The notes under the pieces are model-generated. The model saw only the letters and a list, made by a program, of their open reading frames with translations, had not been told where the DNA came from and did no database searches. The position numbers and the translations under genes were made by a program. From positions 11,976,001-12,040,000 of the forward strand of contig OZ026845.1 of assembly GCA_964023205.1 (NCBI GenBank): a stretch of 64,000 bases of DNA, read 5' to 3'. The stretch's first letter is position 1, and the number at the start of each line of letters is the position of its first letter. This document shows positions 24,201 to 31,582 of this stretch, piece after piece. Source of the DNA: Lutraria lutraria. Lineage: Eukaryota; Mollusca; Bivalvia; Venerida; Mactridae.

Positions 24201-25035
24201 TCCTCCAGGGGTGGATACGGAAGAGGCTCAAGATAAATTTAAACAGGATTATTTTGAAGCAGAAGGAATTCGTTTGCAACAGGTGGAGAAAAATCCAGGA
24301 AAACGAGCTTTTGCCAAAACCATGCTGAATTGTCTCTGGGGTAAAAATGCTCAAACCAACCTCTTGCCTAAAACAGAGTATGTTCATCGATTGGACCAGT
24401 TCTACGGAATACTGAACGATCCTAAAAAGTCTGTGAAATATGCAGAGTGTTTTGATCATGATGAATTCATGTTAATGAATTATACTGATGAATCGGACAA
24501 AGCAGACCCTCATTCATCAGCCAATCCTGTGGTGGCTTCATTTGTGACGGCTTATGCTCGATTAGAACTGTACAAAGTGCTTGAACCTCTAGGAAAGAGA
24601 GTACTGTATTTTGACACAGACAGTTGTATGTACATTCATGACCCTGATGGCTATAATGTTCCTATTATCTCCAGTCGATTGGGAAAATGGACAGATGAGG
24701 TACCAAAGGGTCGTATTGTGAGATATGTCGCTTTAGGTCCAAAGAACTATGGCTATGAATACATTGAAAACGGTGAACTCCATCAAAAATGCAAAGTGAA
24801 AGGCATTACTTTAGACTACAATGCCACTCAACAAGTGAATTTCAATACGATGGTGGATTGTGTGAAAGACAGACATCATTATTCGACCGTAGTTGAATAT
24901 GCTTCTCGGATTAAACGTCATAAGGACAGAACCGTGACCAGTGAGAAACAAGTCAAAACATTTCGTTCGGTGTATACCAAACGTATTGTGGTCGAGAATC
25001 ATATGACTGTGCCTTATGGTTATCTACATGACTGA
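21244..25035 (+). CDS. PolB: Protein-primed family B DNA polymerase
   Basis: Replicates the linear element from a protein primer, using proofreading 3'-5' exonuclease and polymerase domains. Exonuclease motifs: Exo I FFDFEC (D424, E426), Exo II AHNAQGYD (N498, D503), Exo III YCQSD (Y622, D626). Polymerase motifs: A YVDICSLYPY (D846, SLYP 849-852), B KTMLNCLWG (K1025-G1033), C YFDTDS (D1124, D1126), then a KNY motif downstream. The insert between motifs A and B fits the TPR regions of protein-primed enzymes. The N-terminal 420 residues hold DSMCLARSIVV (D174, C177) and HHDNHYD (H282), which look like an OTU-type cysteine-protease-like fold, and a long Cys/His-rich stretch (about 300-410). At 1263 aa it is full length with no break. 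The start follows a TATA box at 21208. Confidence 0.97.
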   Translation: MSDTDSTSGEDEPPTKRSKFEPVRDYYDIQSRMERKSRKFKTQSRVYDVTFQPYNQSFEFTNRLFNDMMDQLYKRCEVKSNDRVRVSILHPDLDFGIHVPFNRASRISGDTLLDEIERVAQSNRQFKIHDGAAQMEITHIAMSQGSGKKTFKASNLFSMRKSKTSVVCIDNSKDSMCLARSIVVGRCKVHENQTPEWKKRWNLIRRSKKNLQKYEAEALLKQVGISSDQSCGIEEYQKLQDYLYPGYVIKIHPQHYGSELLFKPPAMTEKSRVIHIFHHDNHYDCIVSITGFLGRGYYCEWCDISYDHREGHQCNHICQCYAHTLCPAGQSIRCPDCRRLFQSQACFDNHKTKTGKQRKTICESVWNCKKCGQKVIRTKRNHVCPGTKKCRCCKAIVGPDHDCYIPTYEPPDRKQPEVPFIFFDFECRFDSGEHIPNFCVAQRACGDCMCKSVKTPCEYCEEVNEARQMTFRGENTLQQFCTWLFLPTHRGSTVIAHNAQGYDAQFILRYLVTQGTAKPQLIMNGSKIIQLRVHGIRMIDSLSFLSMPLSYFPNTFGLTELAKGWFPFYANTLAYQDYVGPYLPLHFYKPDSMKPERREEFLTWYNERKGDVFDFQKEMEKYCQSDVDILRRGCGEFRQQLLDSDQIDPFTEATTLAQVCNKAWRKNSMPPHSLAVISDAGYPNKTRYSIKGIRWLQMMAVTEEIHIRHALNNKGEVKIGPYYVDGYCQETNTVYEFMGCWYHGCPTCFPNRSTINPYTLRSMQQAYHDTYKRLKTLKEQGYPVVVMWECEFDQRCQKDPAYKTRVERFYHGQDPIQPREALFGGRTNAVRLYHEVDNGQEIKYVDICSLYPYVNKYRAYPIGHPVIMSQEQIDQQHIEKYKGLIKCRVLPPQDLWMPVLPIHCNSKMVFTLCRTCAEKEMDYCTHSPYERFLYGTWTHVELAKAIALGYQVSKVYHVWHWDEWSTDVYRQYIDKYLKMKQEASGYPPGVDTEEAQDKFKQDYFEAEGIRLQQVEKNPGKRAFAKTMLNCLWGKNAQTNLLPKTEYVHRLDQFYGILNDPKKSVKYAECFDHDEFMLMNYTDESDKADPHSSANPVVASFVTAYARLELYKVLEPLGKRVLYFDTDSCMYIHDPDGYNVPIISSRLGKWTDEVPKGRIVRYVALGPKNYGYEYIENGELHQKCKVKGITLDYNATQQVNFNTMVDCVKDRHHYSTVVEYASRIKRHKDRTVTSEKQVKTFRSVYTKRIVVENHMTVPYGYLHD

Positions 25036-25100
25036 CCTTGACCTTTTAGGATACCTTTTGGCCTAGAACAAGTCATCTAAAAGTCATTATTCATAAAGAC

Positions 25101-25727
25101 ATGGATTGGATACCCTTACTACCGATAGAGCTGAGACTTAAAATGTATCGTTATGTCATATGGGCTAACGCTAAAACATGGAAGATGGAGTTAGTGCACA
25201 CATGGGCTACTCATAATGCTATACATAGCTTACAACATACAAATCATCGACGGATAGAGAGACTGTTGAAGGATGTAGGTGATCGCCAGGACTTGTCATT
25301 CAACCAAAAATTACCTATTCTACGAAAACTGAATATGGTACAACAAAGCTTAGATCGTACGTTATCTACGACATGGGATTTTTTAATCCACGATGCTAAT
25401 TTGAGCGACGTATCTGCCTTAGCTAACAACTTTCGTTCTACCCCCAATGTGATATGGTTCAGTATGGCTGAAGAGGACAATGGGAGATCTCACCCCGGAT
25501 GGCGTCAGTATTCACAGTTTAAAATACGTGGTATCATGGTATTTAAGAGACAGGTACCGTTCACTCATGTTATTCATATTCTACAGTATCGTGCCGTGTT
25601 CTATAAATTAAGGCATCGCTTAAGAGAAGTCAAAGACGAGATTGAAGCCGTTCATGCGAATCGACCTAGAATAGTGATTTGTTCAGGAAATATTCAATTA
25701 TGGTTAAACCATCTAGACGATTTATAA
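25101..25727 (+). CDS. Unknown protein with F-box-like N-terminus (208 aa)
   Basis: Family not recognised. It starts MDWIPLLPIELRLKMYRYVIW, which follows the F-box pattern LP.EL...I..Y+ (residues about 5-22). If real, it would link the protein to SKP1-cullin ubiquitin ligases, as F-box-like proteins of large DNA viruses do. The rest is helical with many basic residues and a Trp-rich middle (VIWFSMAEE, HPGWRQY). It lies 65 bp after the polymerase gene and overlaps the next gene by 28 bp in another frame. The F-box call is weak and rests on one short motif. Confidence 0.7.
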   Translation: MDWIPLLPIELRLKMYRYVIWANAKTWKMELVHTWATHNAIHSLQHTNHRRIERLLKDVGDRQDLSFNQKLPILRKLNMVQQSLDRTLSTTWDFLIHDANLSDVSALANNFRSTPNVIWFSMAEEDNGRSHPGWRQYSQFKIRGIMVFKRQVPFTHVIHILQYRAVFYKLRHRLREVKDEIEAVHANRPRIVICSGNIQLWLNHLDDL

Positions 25728-25987
25728 GTTTATATTACATTTTGGACTTTGAGCTGTATACGGATACGTTATACAGTATTGTACAAGATGACCTTGTCAA
25801 GGTCAAGGACATTCGCGCGTGGATTCTGAACCCTCACACGTTTGAACTATTTAGACAGATGATTCGTGATGCTATGATCAGTGCACACTTAGACTTGAAA
25901 GCTATCCATCGAGACGATTGGAATACTTATGTATGTAACGATAGAGTGATTCACACGATTCAAGAATGGAACAGTTTGATATTATGA
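25700..25987 (+). CDS. Unknown small protein (95 aa)
   Basis: Open frame starting MVKPSRRFISLYYILDFELY and ending TIQEWNSLIL. Mostly helical, with an aromatic-rich N-terminus and a DDLVKVKDIRAWIL segment. No family recognised. The frame is open further upstream, but only with a non-ATG codon, so the ATG at 25700 is used. It overlaps the preceding gene by 28 bp and the next by 22 bp, a compact arrangement that supports all three as real genes. The upstream part contains a TCAAGGTCA site within the coding sequence (about 25798). Confidence 0.6.
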   Translation: MVKPSRRFISLYYILDFELYTDTLYSIVQDDLVKVKDIRAWILNPHTFELFRQMIRDAMISAHLDLKAIHRDDWNTYVCNDRVIHTIQEWNSLIL

Positions 25988-26340
25988 ACCATACCCTGTT
26001 AAGAAAAGCATTGGTATTTGCTTATCGTATGAAGATACCTGAAGGTCATCATTCTCTGGAATGGATTCGACAACAGTTGAGTACACCAGACATGTTTGAA
26101 GAAATGAAACATGGACTTCATGTGATGAATTCATTTTATAAACAATCAGTACCCATGGACTTGAGTGAAACGGATTGGTTCAAACAGGTGGTGAACAATG
26201 ACTCTGTGTTAACATTTCTGAGTCAATTTGGACATTCAGAATGTGTGTTTGAATTTTCTGACAAACTGTTGTTACCCTTACATGACATGTGTTGTTCTTG
26301 TTGTGATTATTCATCTTGTAAAGACCTAAATCATACATAA
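25966..26340 (+). CDS. Unknown protein with Cys-rich C-terminus (124 aa)
   Basis: Begins MEQFDIMNHTLLRKALVFAY and ends with CCSCCDYSSC, a cluster that could bind metal or form disulfides. The middle is helical with Trp residues (LEWIRQQLS, TDWFKQVV). No family recognised. An AATAAA signal follows 40 bp after the stop, so this gene closes a polyadenylated transcript that may start at the polymerase promoter. Overlap with the preceding gene is 22 bp. Confidence 0.62.
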   Translation: MEQFDIMNHTLLRKALVFAYRMKIPEGHHSLEWIRQQLSTPDMFEEMKHGLHVMNSFYKQSVPMDLSETDWFKQVVNNDSVLTFLSQFGHSECVFEFSDKLLLPLHDMCCSCCDYSSCKDLNHT

Positions 26341-26379
26341 ACTTGCAAAGAACTCAATCATGTTTTATCTGGTTATACA

Positions 26380-26389
26380 AATAAATAAA
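26380..26389 (+). terminator. Polyadenylation signal (overlapping AATAAA pair)
   Basis: AATAAATAAA followed by TGTTTTTCTT, a U/GU-rich downstream region. It lies between the 124-aa gene and the ATPase gene. This is an ordinary cleavage and polyadenylation signal, in contrast to the histone-type ends of the accessory genes. Confidence 0.75.
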
Positions 26390-26429
26390 ATGTTTTTCTT
26401 CCAATAGAGTTAGTTGTGATTTTCTCGTC

Positions 26430-27077
26430 ATGGAGTCCAGTTTACTTTTTAAGCATCCTTGCAATATGTTTATCTCAGGCCCTAGTGGCTCTGGTAAAAC
26501 ACAATTTGTAAAAAAGGTGTTGGAATACAAATCAGATTTGTTTCAAGTAGTACCAGAGCGTATTGTATGGTGTTACAAAGAATGGCAAGTAGCCTATGCA
26601 CAGTTACAAGAACAAGAACCTAGTATTCGGTTCATACAGGGGATACCTGACGAGGATGAAGAGATAGTAGAGGATACATCCATTCCTCATTTAATTATAT
26701 TTGATGACATGCTTGGTGATAAAGATGAAGAGAAAATCAAATTATGGTTTACACGAAAAGGTCACCATCGTAATGCTAGTGTGATCTACATTACACAAAA
26801 CATGTTTCAACAATCGAAAGCCAGTCGTACCCTGAGTTTAAATGCACATTACATGATCTTATTTCAAAACACAAGAGATAAAGGACAAATCAAAGTGTTG
26901 GCGAATCAAATTCAATTGCCACACTTGTTACCCGCTTATCAAGATGCTATCTCTACACCTCATGGGTATTTAGTGATTGACTTTCACCCTCAAACACCAG
27001 ACAGTTATCGGTTAAGAACAGATATTTTTCATCACTGGATCACTGGAGAAAAACGTGGGCCAGTTGTGTATATATAA
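26430..27077 (+). CDS. FtsK/HerA-type genome-packaging ATPase
   Basis: Pumps element DNA into the capsid. Walker A GPSGSGKT is at residues 17-24 and Walker B LIIFDDML at about 88-95 (D92, D93). The sensor-like stretch VIYITQN follows about 30 residues later, as in A32-like packaging ATPases of Polintons, adintoviruses and nucleocytoplasmic DNA viruses. At 215 aa it is normal length for the family. The gene opens the capsid-related block and its stop codon overlaps the TATA box of the next gene. It is intact, with no odd features. Confidence 0.95.
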   Translation: MESSLLFKHPCNMFISGPSGSGKTQFVKKVLEYKSDLFQVVPERIVWCYKEWQVAYAQLQEQEPSIRFIQGIPDEDEEIVEDTSIPHLIIFDDMLGDKDEEKIKLWFTRKGHHRNASVIYITQNMFQQSKASRTLSLNAHYMILFQNTRDKGQIKVLANQIQLPHLLPAYQDAISTPHGYLVIDFHPQTPDSYRLRTDIFHHWITGEKRGPVVYI

Positions 27078-27078
27078 A
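27069..27078 (+). promoter_or_regulatory. TATA box overlapping the ATPase stop codon
   Basis: TATATATAAA contains the TAA stop of the ATPase and lies 33 bp before the ATG of the core-protein gene. The same overlap recurs for the next gene at 28229, which suggests separate compact promoters rather than one long message. Confidence 0.55.
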
Positions 27079-27111
27079 CATCGTTTACTCATATAAGATC
27101 ATTCAGTCATC

Positions 27112-28233
27112 ATGTCAGCCACAGCCATAGCTCAATCGTTAGAACATTTGGGTCAGGAACGAGACCCTACTGTACGGGAGCAAATGCTACGGTCTGGATT
27201 AAAAGAAATGCTCAAGTGGTTCACCTTAGCAGCAAAGGTGATTTTAAAAAAGAAAATTGTGCTACCTAAAGAAACACAAAACTTTATGCAAAAACATCAG
27301 CATGAATTAGAGCAGCTGGGAGATGATCAAGTGGACATGGATACTAAACGTCAACTCATATTGAAACCAGGAGGAGGTGGATTTCTTGGTGGAGTCATGA
27401 TACGAAGTTTACTCCGATGGAATGGTCAAAAGACGATTCGTAAATTTGTAAAATCTCCAGCTAAAAAAGCCAGAAAAGCGCCTGCTAGAAAACCTAGAAA
27501 ATCTCCAGCTAAAAGAGCAAGAAAAGCACCAGCCAGAAAAGCTCCAGCTAAAAAAGTAGTCAGAAAATCGCCTGCCAAGATCAATGAACGTTTTATTACT
27601 CTCCGTCGTCGAAAGCAAACCACTTCAACACCCTCTATGGCTGTAACTCCAATCAGTAAGTTACAATGGTCTCCTATCAGTCCTGTGAGTAGTTTGAGCT
27701 TTAGCTCATCTAGAAATTCATCTAAAAGCTCATCTCAAAATTCTTCTAGAAGTGGATCAAACAGTTTTAGCACACCTAGAAGTTTATCTAGAAGTTCAAG
27801 AAGTTTATCTAGAAGTTCAAGCAGTTCATCTAGAAGTGGACCAAGCAGTTCTTCAAGCAGTTATTCAAGCAGTTTATCTAGAAGTGGACCAAGCAGTTTG
27901 AGTTATTCAAGCAGTTTATCTAGAAGTTCGCCAAGTAGTTCTTCAAGAAATTCATCTAGAAGTGGGCCAAGTAGCTTCAGCTCATCTAGGAGCACACCTA
28001 GAAATTCATCTAGGAGCTCATCCAGCAGATCATCTCACAGTTCTAGAAGTTTGAGATCATCTCCCAGTTCAAGAAGTTCACCAGACACTCCATTGTGCCG
28101 TTTTTCACCCCTATCCTTATCTACCTTATCAAGACAGGCTGTCTTGAAACCCCTTTTGAGACATCGTATTCACCTGATGAGACAGGGCCCTATGAATCCA
28201 GCTTCAAGACAAGCCTTTGATGCTTTAGTATAA
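27112..28233 (+). CDS. Histone H1-like / SR-rich basic core protein (373 aa)
   Basis: Probably condenses DNA in the virion. Residues 1-115 form a helical domain ending KPGGGGFLGGVM. Residues about 116-158 are repeats of KKARKAP/ARKPRKSPAK, like histone H1 tails and adenovirus core proteins. Residues about 185-325 are almost pure Ser with Arg every few residues (SRSSRSLSRSS). The last 45 residues form a non-repetitive cap. The N-terminal domain aligns by eye with most of the neighbouring 123-aa protein (shared KEM, LK-Q-K-R-H and KGG/GGG landmarks), so the two look like tandem duplicates with the tail added here. The Ser/Arg part could be an SR-kinase target. Length is likely variable between copies because of the repeats. 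Confidence 0.82.
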   Translation: MSATAIAQSLEHLGQERDPTVREQMLRSGLKEMLKWFTLAAKVILKKKIVLPKETQNFMQKHQHELEQLGDDQVDMDTKRQLILKPGGGGFLGGVMIRSLLRWNGQKTIRKFVKSPAKKARKAPARKPRKSPAKRARKAPARKAPAKKVVRKSPAKINERFITLRRRKQTTSTPSMAVTPISKLQWSPISPVSSLSFSSSRNSSKSSSQNSSRSGSNSFSTPRSLSRSSRSLSRSSSSSSRSGPSSSSSSYSSSLSRSGPSSLSYSSSLSRSSPSSSSRNSSRSGPSSFSSSRSTPRNSSRSSSSRSSHSSRSLRSSPSSRSSPDTPLCRFSPLSLSTLSRQAVLKPLLRHRIHLMRQGPMNPASRQAFDALV

Positions 28234-28236
28234 AAG
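28229..28236 (+). promoter_or_regulatory. TATA box overlapping the core-protein stop codon
   Basis: TATAAAAG containing the TAA stop of the 373-aa gene, 35 bp upstream of the ATG at 28272. Confidence 0.6.
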
Positions 28237-28271
28237 CTGTGAAGAAGTAAAAACAGGTATTATTTGACATA

Positions 28272-28643
28272 ATGGCACCAAAGAGACCACTCCTGCATAA
28301 ATACGGACATCTGGTTTTGGGTTTAACTCAAGCCCCAGATGGGTTAAGAAGAAAGATGATACATGGAGCATCTAAAGAAATGATTCAATGTGTGGCAGAA
28401 TGCTGTCAGAATGTTTTAAAAGGCAATGTTGCCTTATCCCCCTCTCAAAAGCAAAGGTTGAAGTCCAAGCGTCAACATCTCCGCACTTTAGCAGATAAAA
28501 GAGTATCCATTCAAAAAAAGAAACGTGTGTTGAATCAAAAAGGAGGATTATTTCCATTACTAGCTCTTGCTCCAATCATTGCTAAAGCTGTTGCTGCAGG
28601 AGCACTCAGTGGAGGTGTTGCCACACTGGTGAAAAAAATATGA
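28272..28643 (+). CDS. Small basic virion-type protein with hydrophobic C-terminus (123 aa)
   Basis: Basic helical N-terminal two-thirds (KEMIQCVAECCQNVLKG, then KQRLKSKRQHLRTL) followed by NQKGGLFPLLALAPIIAKAVAAGALSG, a Gly/Ala-rich hydrophobic segment at about residues 93-117. Small proteins with this K..GG-hydrophobic end are common in metazoan Polintons. They may be minor virion or membrane-active proteins, analogous to adenovirus pVI/pX, but that assignment is an inference. It is paralogous by eye to the N-terminal domain of the upstream core protein. Its TGA overlaps the ATG of the next gene (ATGA), suggesting coupled translation or tight packing. Confidence 0.78.
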   Translation: MAPKRPLLHKYGHLVLGLTQAPDGLRRKMIHGASKEMIQCVAECCQNVLKGNVALSPSQKQRLKSKRQHLRTLADKRVSIQKKKRVLNQKGGLFPLLALAPIIAKAVAAGALSGGVATLVKKI

Positions 28644-29386
28644 AGAAAATGGCTATCGTCCCATTCAAAATGCTAGAAGAGATGAATCGATGGAAAACAG
28701 AACAACGACCACGTTTACCTCCTCCCCCGCAAGTCAGTCAAACATCCGATTTACAGAAACAAATGGGAGACGTATTACAAAATGAATCGTTGTCTGAATC
28801 AGAAAAAGCACAACACTATGGGCAAGTCTTGCAAAAGTTTCAACTGTCTCATCAAAAAGCACGTGAACCGGCTACTCTGGCTGGAACGGCTGCACCGGTT
28901 GCACCGGTTGTTCCAGCTGCTCAAGGTGCACAAGGTGCACAAGCGGCTCCTGCTACATTGACGGATCGGATTCTTGAAAGTGTTCCTACTACCATGCGTC
29001 GAAAAACTCAGCTTTTATTACACTTTCTACAAAATCATCCCCACATGTCATGGAATGATCAAGGGATGTTGGAATATCATGGAAAACCAATACAAGGATC
29101 CAACATTATTGATTTGGTCAATGATGTCATACGTCATAGAAAAGGGTCGGAGCCTAGAGGATGGGAACAGTTTTCTAGTGGACTAAGAGATGTCAATGTA
29201 CCACAAGAAGTGATAGGAAATAAACGGAGATGGTCATGGATGCAAAAAGCAGACGATTCGGAGGAAGATGAGTTATTTGATAGTTTTGTTGAGCCTCCTT
29301 CACCTATAAGTAAACGGATGAAAGCAGAACCTATAAGTAAACCTGTCAAACAGATGAAAGCAGAACCTAAGTGGGAAGCCTACTAG
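28640..29386 (+). CDS. Conserved Polinton protein with Pro-rich N-terminus (248 aa)
   Basis: A protein type I recognise from metazoan Polintons and adintoviruses, without a settled function; it is probably a virion or assembly factor. N-terminal PFKMLEEMNRWKTEQ helix, PPPP tract, DLQKQMGDVL..EKAQHYGQVLQKF coiled region, then an Ala/Pro/Gln linker (about residues 75-115). The conserved domain follows (about 116-200): RILESVPTTMRRKTQLLLHF, a SWNDQGMLEYHGKPI turn, and GSNIIDLVNDVIRHRKG. The C-terminus is acidic (DDSEEDELFD) and carries repeated MKAEP units that fit a loose SUMO-acceptor pattern. It overlaps its upstream neighbour by 4 bp. Confidence 0.82.
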   Translation: MKKMAIVPFKMLEEMNRWKTEQRPRLPPPPQVSQTSDLQKQMGDVLQNESLSESEKAQHYGQVLQKFQLSHQKAREPATLAGTAAPVAPVVPAAQGAQGAQAAPATLTDRILESVPTTMRRKTQLLLHFLQNHPHMSWNDQGMLEYHGKPIQGSNIIDLVNDVIRHRKGSEPRGWEQFSSGLRDVNVPQEVIGNKRRWSWMQKADDSEEDELFDSFVEPPSPISKRMKAEPISKPVKQMKAEPKWEAY

Positions 29387-29391
29387 ACAAC

Positions 29392-30465
29392 ATGAACAAA
29401 AAGGTAGACAGTCTGTTACATCAGATTTATTATGATCCCCATCATCCGGCTGGTTTTGGTGGGGTAGAACGTCTTACTACAGCAGCTCGAACTCAACTGA
29501 AATCCATTACGCCAAGTCAAGTGCGATCCTGGTTGAAGGGACAAAAGACCTATACCCTGCACAAACCTATCCGTAGGGCATTCTCGAGACGGAAAACGAT
29601 TGTGGGTGGTATTGATCATCAATGGCAAGCTGATTTGGCAGACATGCAATCCTTGGCTCAGTACAACACCCCTTATCGATATTTGTTGTGTGTCATTGAC
29701 GTGTTTTCAAAATATGCTTGGGTCGTTCCCCTCAAGGATAAAACAGGGCTCACATTGGTGGAAGCGTTTCGCTCTATTCTTAAAACGAGACAACCTAAAG
29801 CGTTGCAAACCGATAAAGGAACAGAATTCAAGAATCAAAGGTTTCAACAGTTTTTAGACAAAGTAGGGATTCATTATTTTACGACTGAAAACCCAGAAAC
29901 GAAGGCTAGTATAGTGGAACGTTTTCAACGGACCTTAAAATCACGCATGTGGAAATACTTTACGCATCATAAAACACGAAGGTATATTCAGGTATTGCCT
30001 GATCTCGTGCATGCCTATAATCATCGTGTTCATCGTAGTATACAAATGACACCCGTATCCGTGAATGAGAATAACGAATCTCAAGTGGCCTTGACCTTGT
30101 ATGGAAAATCAAGAAAAAAAGCGTCGACGACCCTTCATGTGGGAGATATTGTTCGTATCAATAAAACAAAACGTACATTTGATAAAGGTTATCTACCCAA
30201 CTGGACCACTGAACTGTTTAAAGTGATTCAAGTCAAAAAGACCTCTCCTGCTACTGTGAAATTGACTGATTTAGACGGAGAACCCATATTGGGTTCGTTT
30301 TATTTCTCTGAAGTACAGGTTATAAAAGATGATGCTATCTATGAAATTGAATCAGTGCTCGCCCATCGCCAGAGTAAGGTAGACGGAAGACGAGAAATTA
30401 AAGTGCATTGGAAAGGTTATCCTTCGAAATTTGACAGTTGGATTCCCGAATCCCATCTCGTTTGA
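29392..30465 (+). CDS. Retroviral-type (rve) integrase with C-terminal chromodomain
   Basis: Inserts the element and makes the 6-bp duplication. The rve catalytic core shows the DDE triad: D81 (WQADLADM), D141 (LQTDKGTEF) and E176 (SIVERFQRTLK), with 34 residues between the last two, plus DVFSKYAWVVPLK between the first two. The N-terminal YYDPHHPAGFGGVERL motif is typical of Polinton integrases. Residues about 315-355 are a chromodomain (YEIESVLAHR, KVHWKGYPSKFDSWIPESHL) that can bind methylated histone tails and steer insertion. The frame is open slightly upstream from a GTG, but the first ATG is at 29392, 5 bp after the preceding stop. All catalytic residues are present. Confidence 0.96.
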   Translation: MNKKVDSLLHQIYYDPHHPAGFGGVERLTTAARTQLKSITPSQVRSWLKGQKTYTLHKPIRRAFSRRKTIVGGIDHQWQADLADMQSLAQYNTPYRYLLCVIDVFSKYAWVVPLKDKTGLTLVEAFRSILKTRQPKALQTDKGTEFKNQRFQQFLDKVGIHYFTTENPETKASIVERFQRTLKSRMWKYFTHHKTRRYIQVLPDLVHAYNHRVHRSIQMTPVSVNENNESQVALTLYGKSRKKASTTLHVGDIVRINKTKRTFDKGYLPNWTTELFKVIQVKKTSPATVKLTDLDGEPILGSFYFSEVQVIKDDAIYEIESVLAHRQSKVDGRREIKVHWKGYPSKFDSWIPESHLV

Positions 30466-30497
30466 AGTTAGTTTATTATACAACTAATAAATACATC

Positions 30498-30743
30498 ATG
30501 TCTCAAACTGATACGGCCAGTGTGGTAGTGACTGCCTCAGAGCAAGTCAAATTGTGTGAACCCAAAAATAAGGTCACTTTTTTGTCACAAATTGTAGTGG
30601 TATTTATTATTATTACCGTATCGCTATTTAATTTGTGTTTTCAACGACCCGATCGAGAATTGTGGCTTCTGCTTTTAAGTAGTTCTCTAGGTTATATTCT
30701 ACCGAATCCCTCCTTGAAATTCAATAAACCTAAATCAACATGA
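30498..30743 (+). CDS. Small membrane protein with two predicted TM segments (81 aa)
   Basis: Two hydrophobic helices: SQIVVVFIIITVSLFNLCF (about residues 30-48) and LWLLLLSSSLGYILP (about 55-69), ending in a polar PNPSLK tail. Small proteins with this LW..LLSS.LGY.LPNP signature occur in many metazoan Polintons; the function is unknown and a virion membrane role is only possible. The start is the ATG at 30498 (the frame is open upstream only from a TTG inside the integrase gene). The stop overlaps the next ATG (ATGA). Confidence 0.82.
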   Translation: MSQTDTASVVVTASEQVKLCEPKNKVTFLSQIVVVFIIITVSLFNLCFQRPDRELWLLLLSSSLGYILPNPSLKFNKPKST

Positions 30744-31582
30744 GTTCGTTTTACATCACACTTATGAGTGATAGCTCTATGGATTTATTCCAAGACAATA
30801 CGCAATGTTGTTTTCGTACCAAACTGGCAAAACCCATCCATCTCAATAAACAAGATTGGGAAATTGCCTTAGTGGAAATGATTGTTCCTAGTCAGGTCAT
30901 TAATGTCACTGAAGAAGAGCGACATTTCTACATTGTCACACACGATCCTGTCCTGGGTAAGGCCTTAGAAAACTTTGAGACATATTGTACTCTCCCCAAT
31001 AAAGAAGAAAAAGGTGTACGACTTTGTATTCCTGTAGGAACTTATGTCACACCCCAACATTTGATCGAGACGATTGACTTTACCGTGAAAGATCAATTAG
31101 GTAAAATATTTAGACAGAAAGGCCTTCGATTCACCATGGGTTTTTCAGGACAAAGTAAACGCGCAAAACTGGACAGTTCGGATCAACTAGGCATTCAGTT
31201 TCATCCCCACATGTTTATTAAACTGGGGGGAGCCCCTGATAGTTCTCCTACCATCTTTTTTAAAGACACTCCGGAACCGTTTCCTCATGGCGTAGATATT
31301 AACATGGGTCATAATCATTTGTTTGTTTATTCCGACCTTGCGTCTTATACCTATTTGGGAAACATAGAAGCCCCCATCTTACGTGTAGCTCCATTTGATC
31401 CGAGAACGAAAGCAGGAACTAACCCCCATATTCATTTCGAGTTCTTGAATTTACACTATGTACCACTGGCTAAAGCCGACTTTGACACCATCACTATCCA
31501 TATAAGGGGTGACACTGGCCAGTCTATTCAGTTTATTCATGGGAAGTCTATGGTGAAACTACACCTACGTCAAAGACAATGA
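30740..31582 (+). CDS. Penton / minor capsid protein (single jelly roll)
   Basis: Forms the capsid vertices. 280 aa, a normal length for Polinton minor capsid proteins. Recognisable landmarks: N-terminal MSSFYITLMSDSSMDLF, WEIALVEMIVPSQ (about residues 40-52), VGTYVTPQHLIETI, and the conserved C-terminal block VYSDLASYTYLGNIEAPILR followed by FEFLNLHYVPLAKADFDTI and a beta-strand-rich tail. It lies just upstream of the small basic protein and the MCP, the standard order. Intact; 4-bp overlaps on both sides. Confidence 0.92.
   Translation: MSSFYITLMSDSSMDLFQDNTQCCFRTKLAKPIHLNKQDWEIALVEMIVPSQVINVTEEERHFYIVTHDPVLGKALENFETYCTLPNKEEKGVRLCIPVGTYVTPQHLIETIDFTVKDQLGKIFRQKGLRFTMGFSGQSKRAKLDSSDQLGIQFHPHMFIKLGGAPDSSPTIFFKDTPEPFPHGVDINMGHNHLFVYSDLASYTYLGNIEAPILRVAPFDPRTKAGTNPHIHFEFLNLHYVPLAKADFDTITIHIRGDTGQSIQFIHGKSMVKLHLRQRQ

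Noticed and set aside
25036..25100. Possible stem-loop GACCTTTTAGGAT after the polymerase gene
   Set aside because: Only a 3-4 bp stem and no matching flanks; not a histone-type signal.
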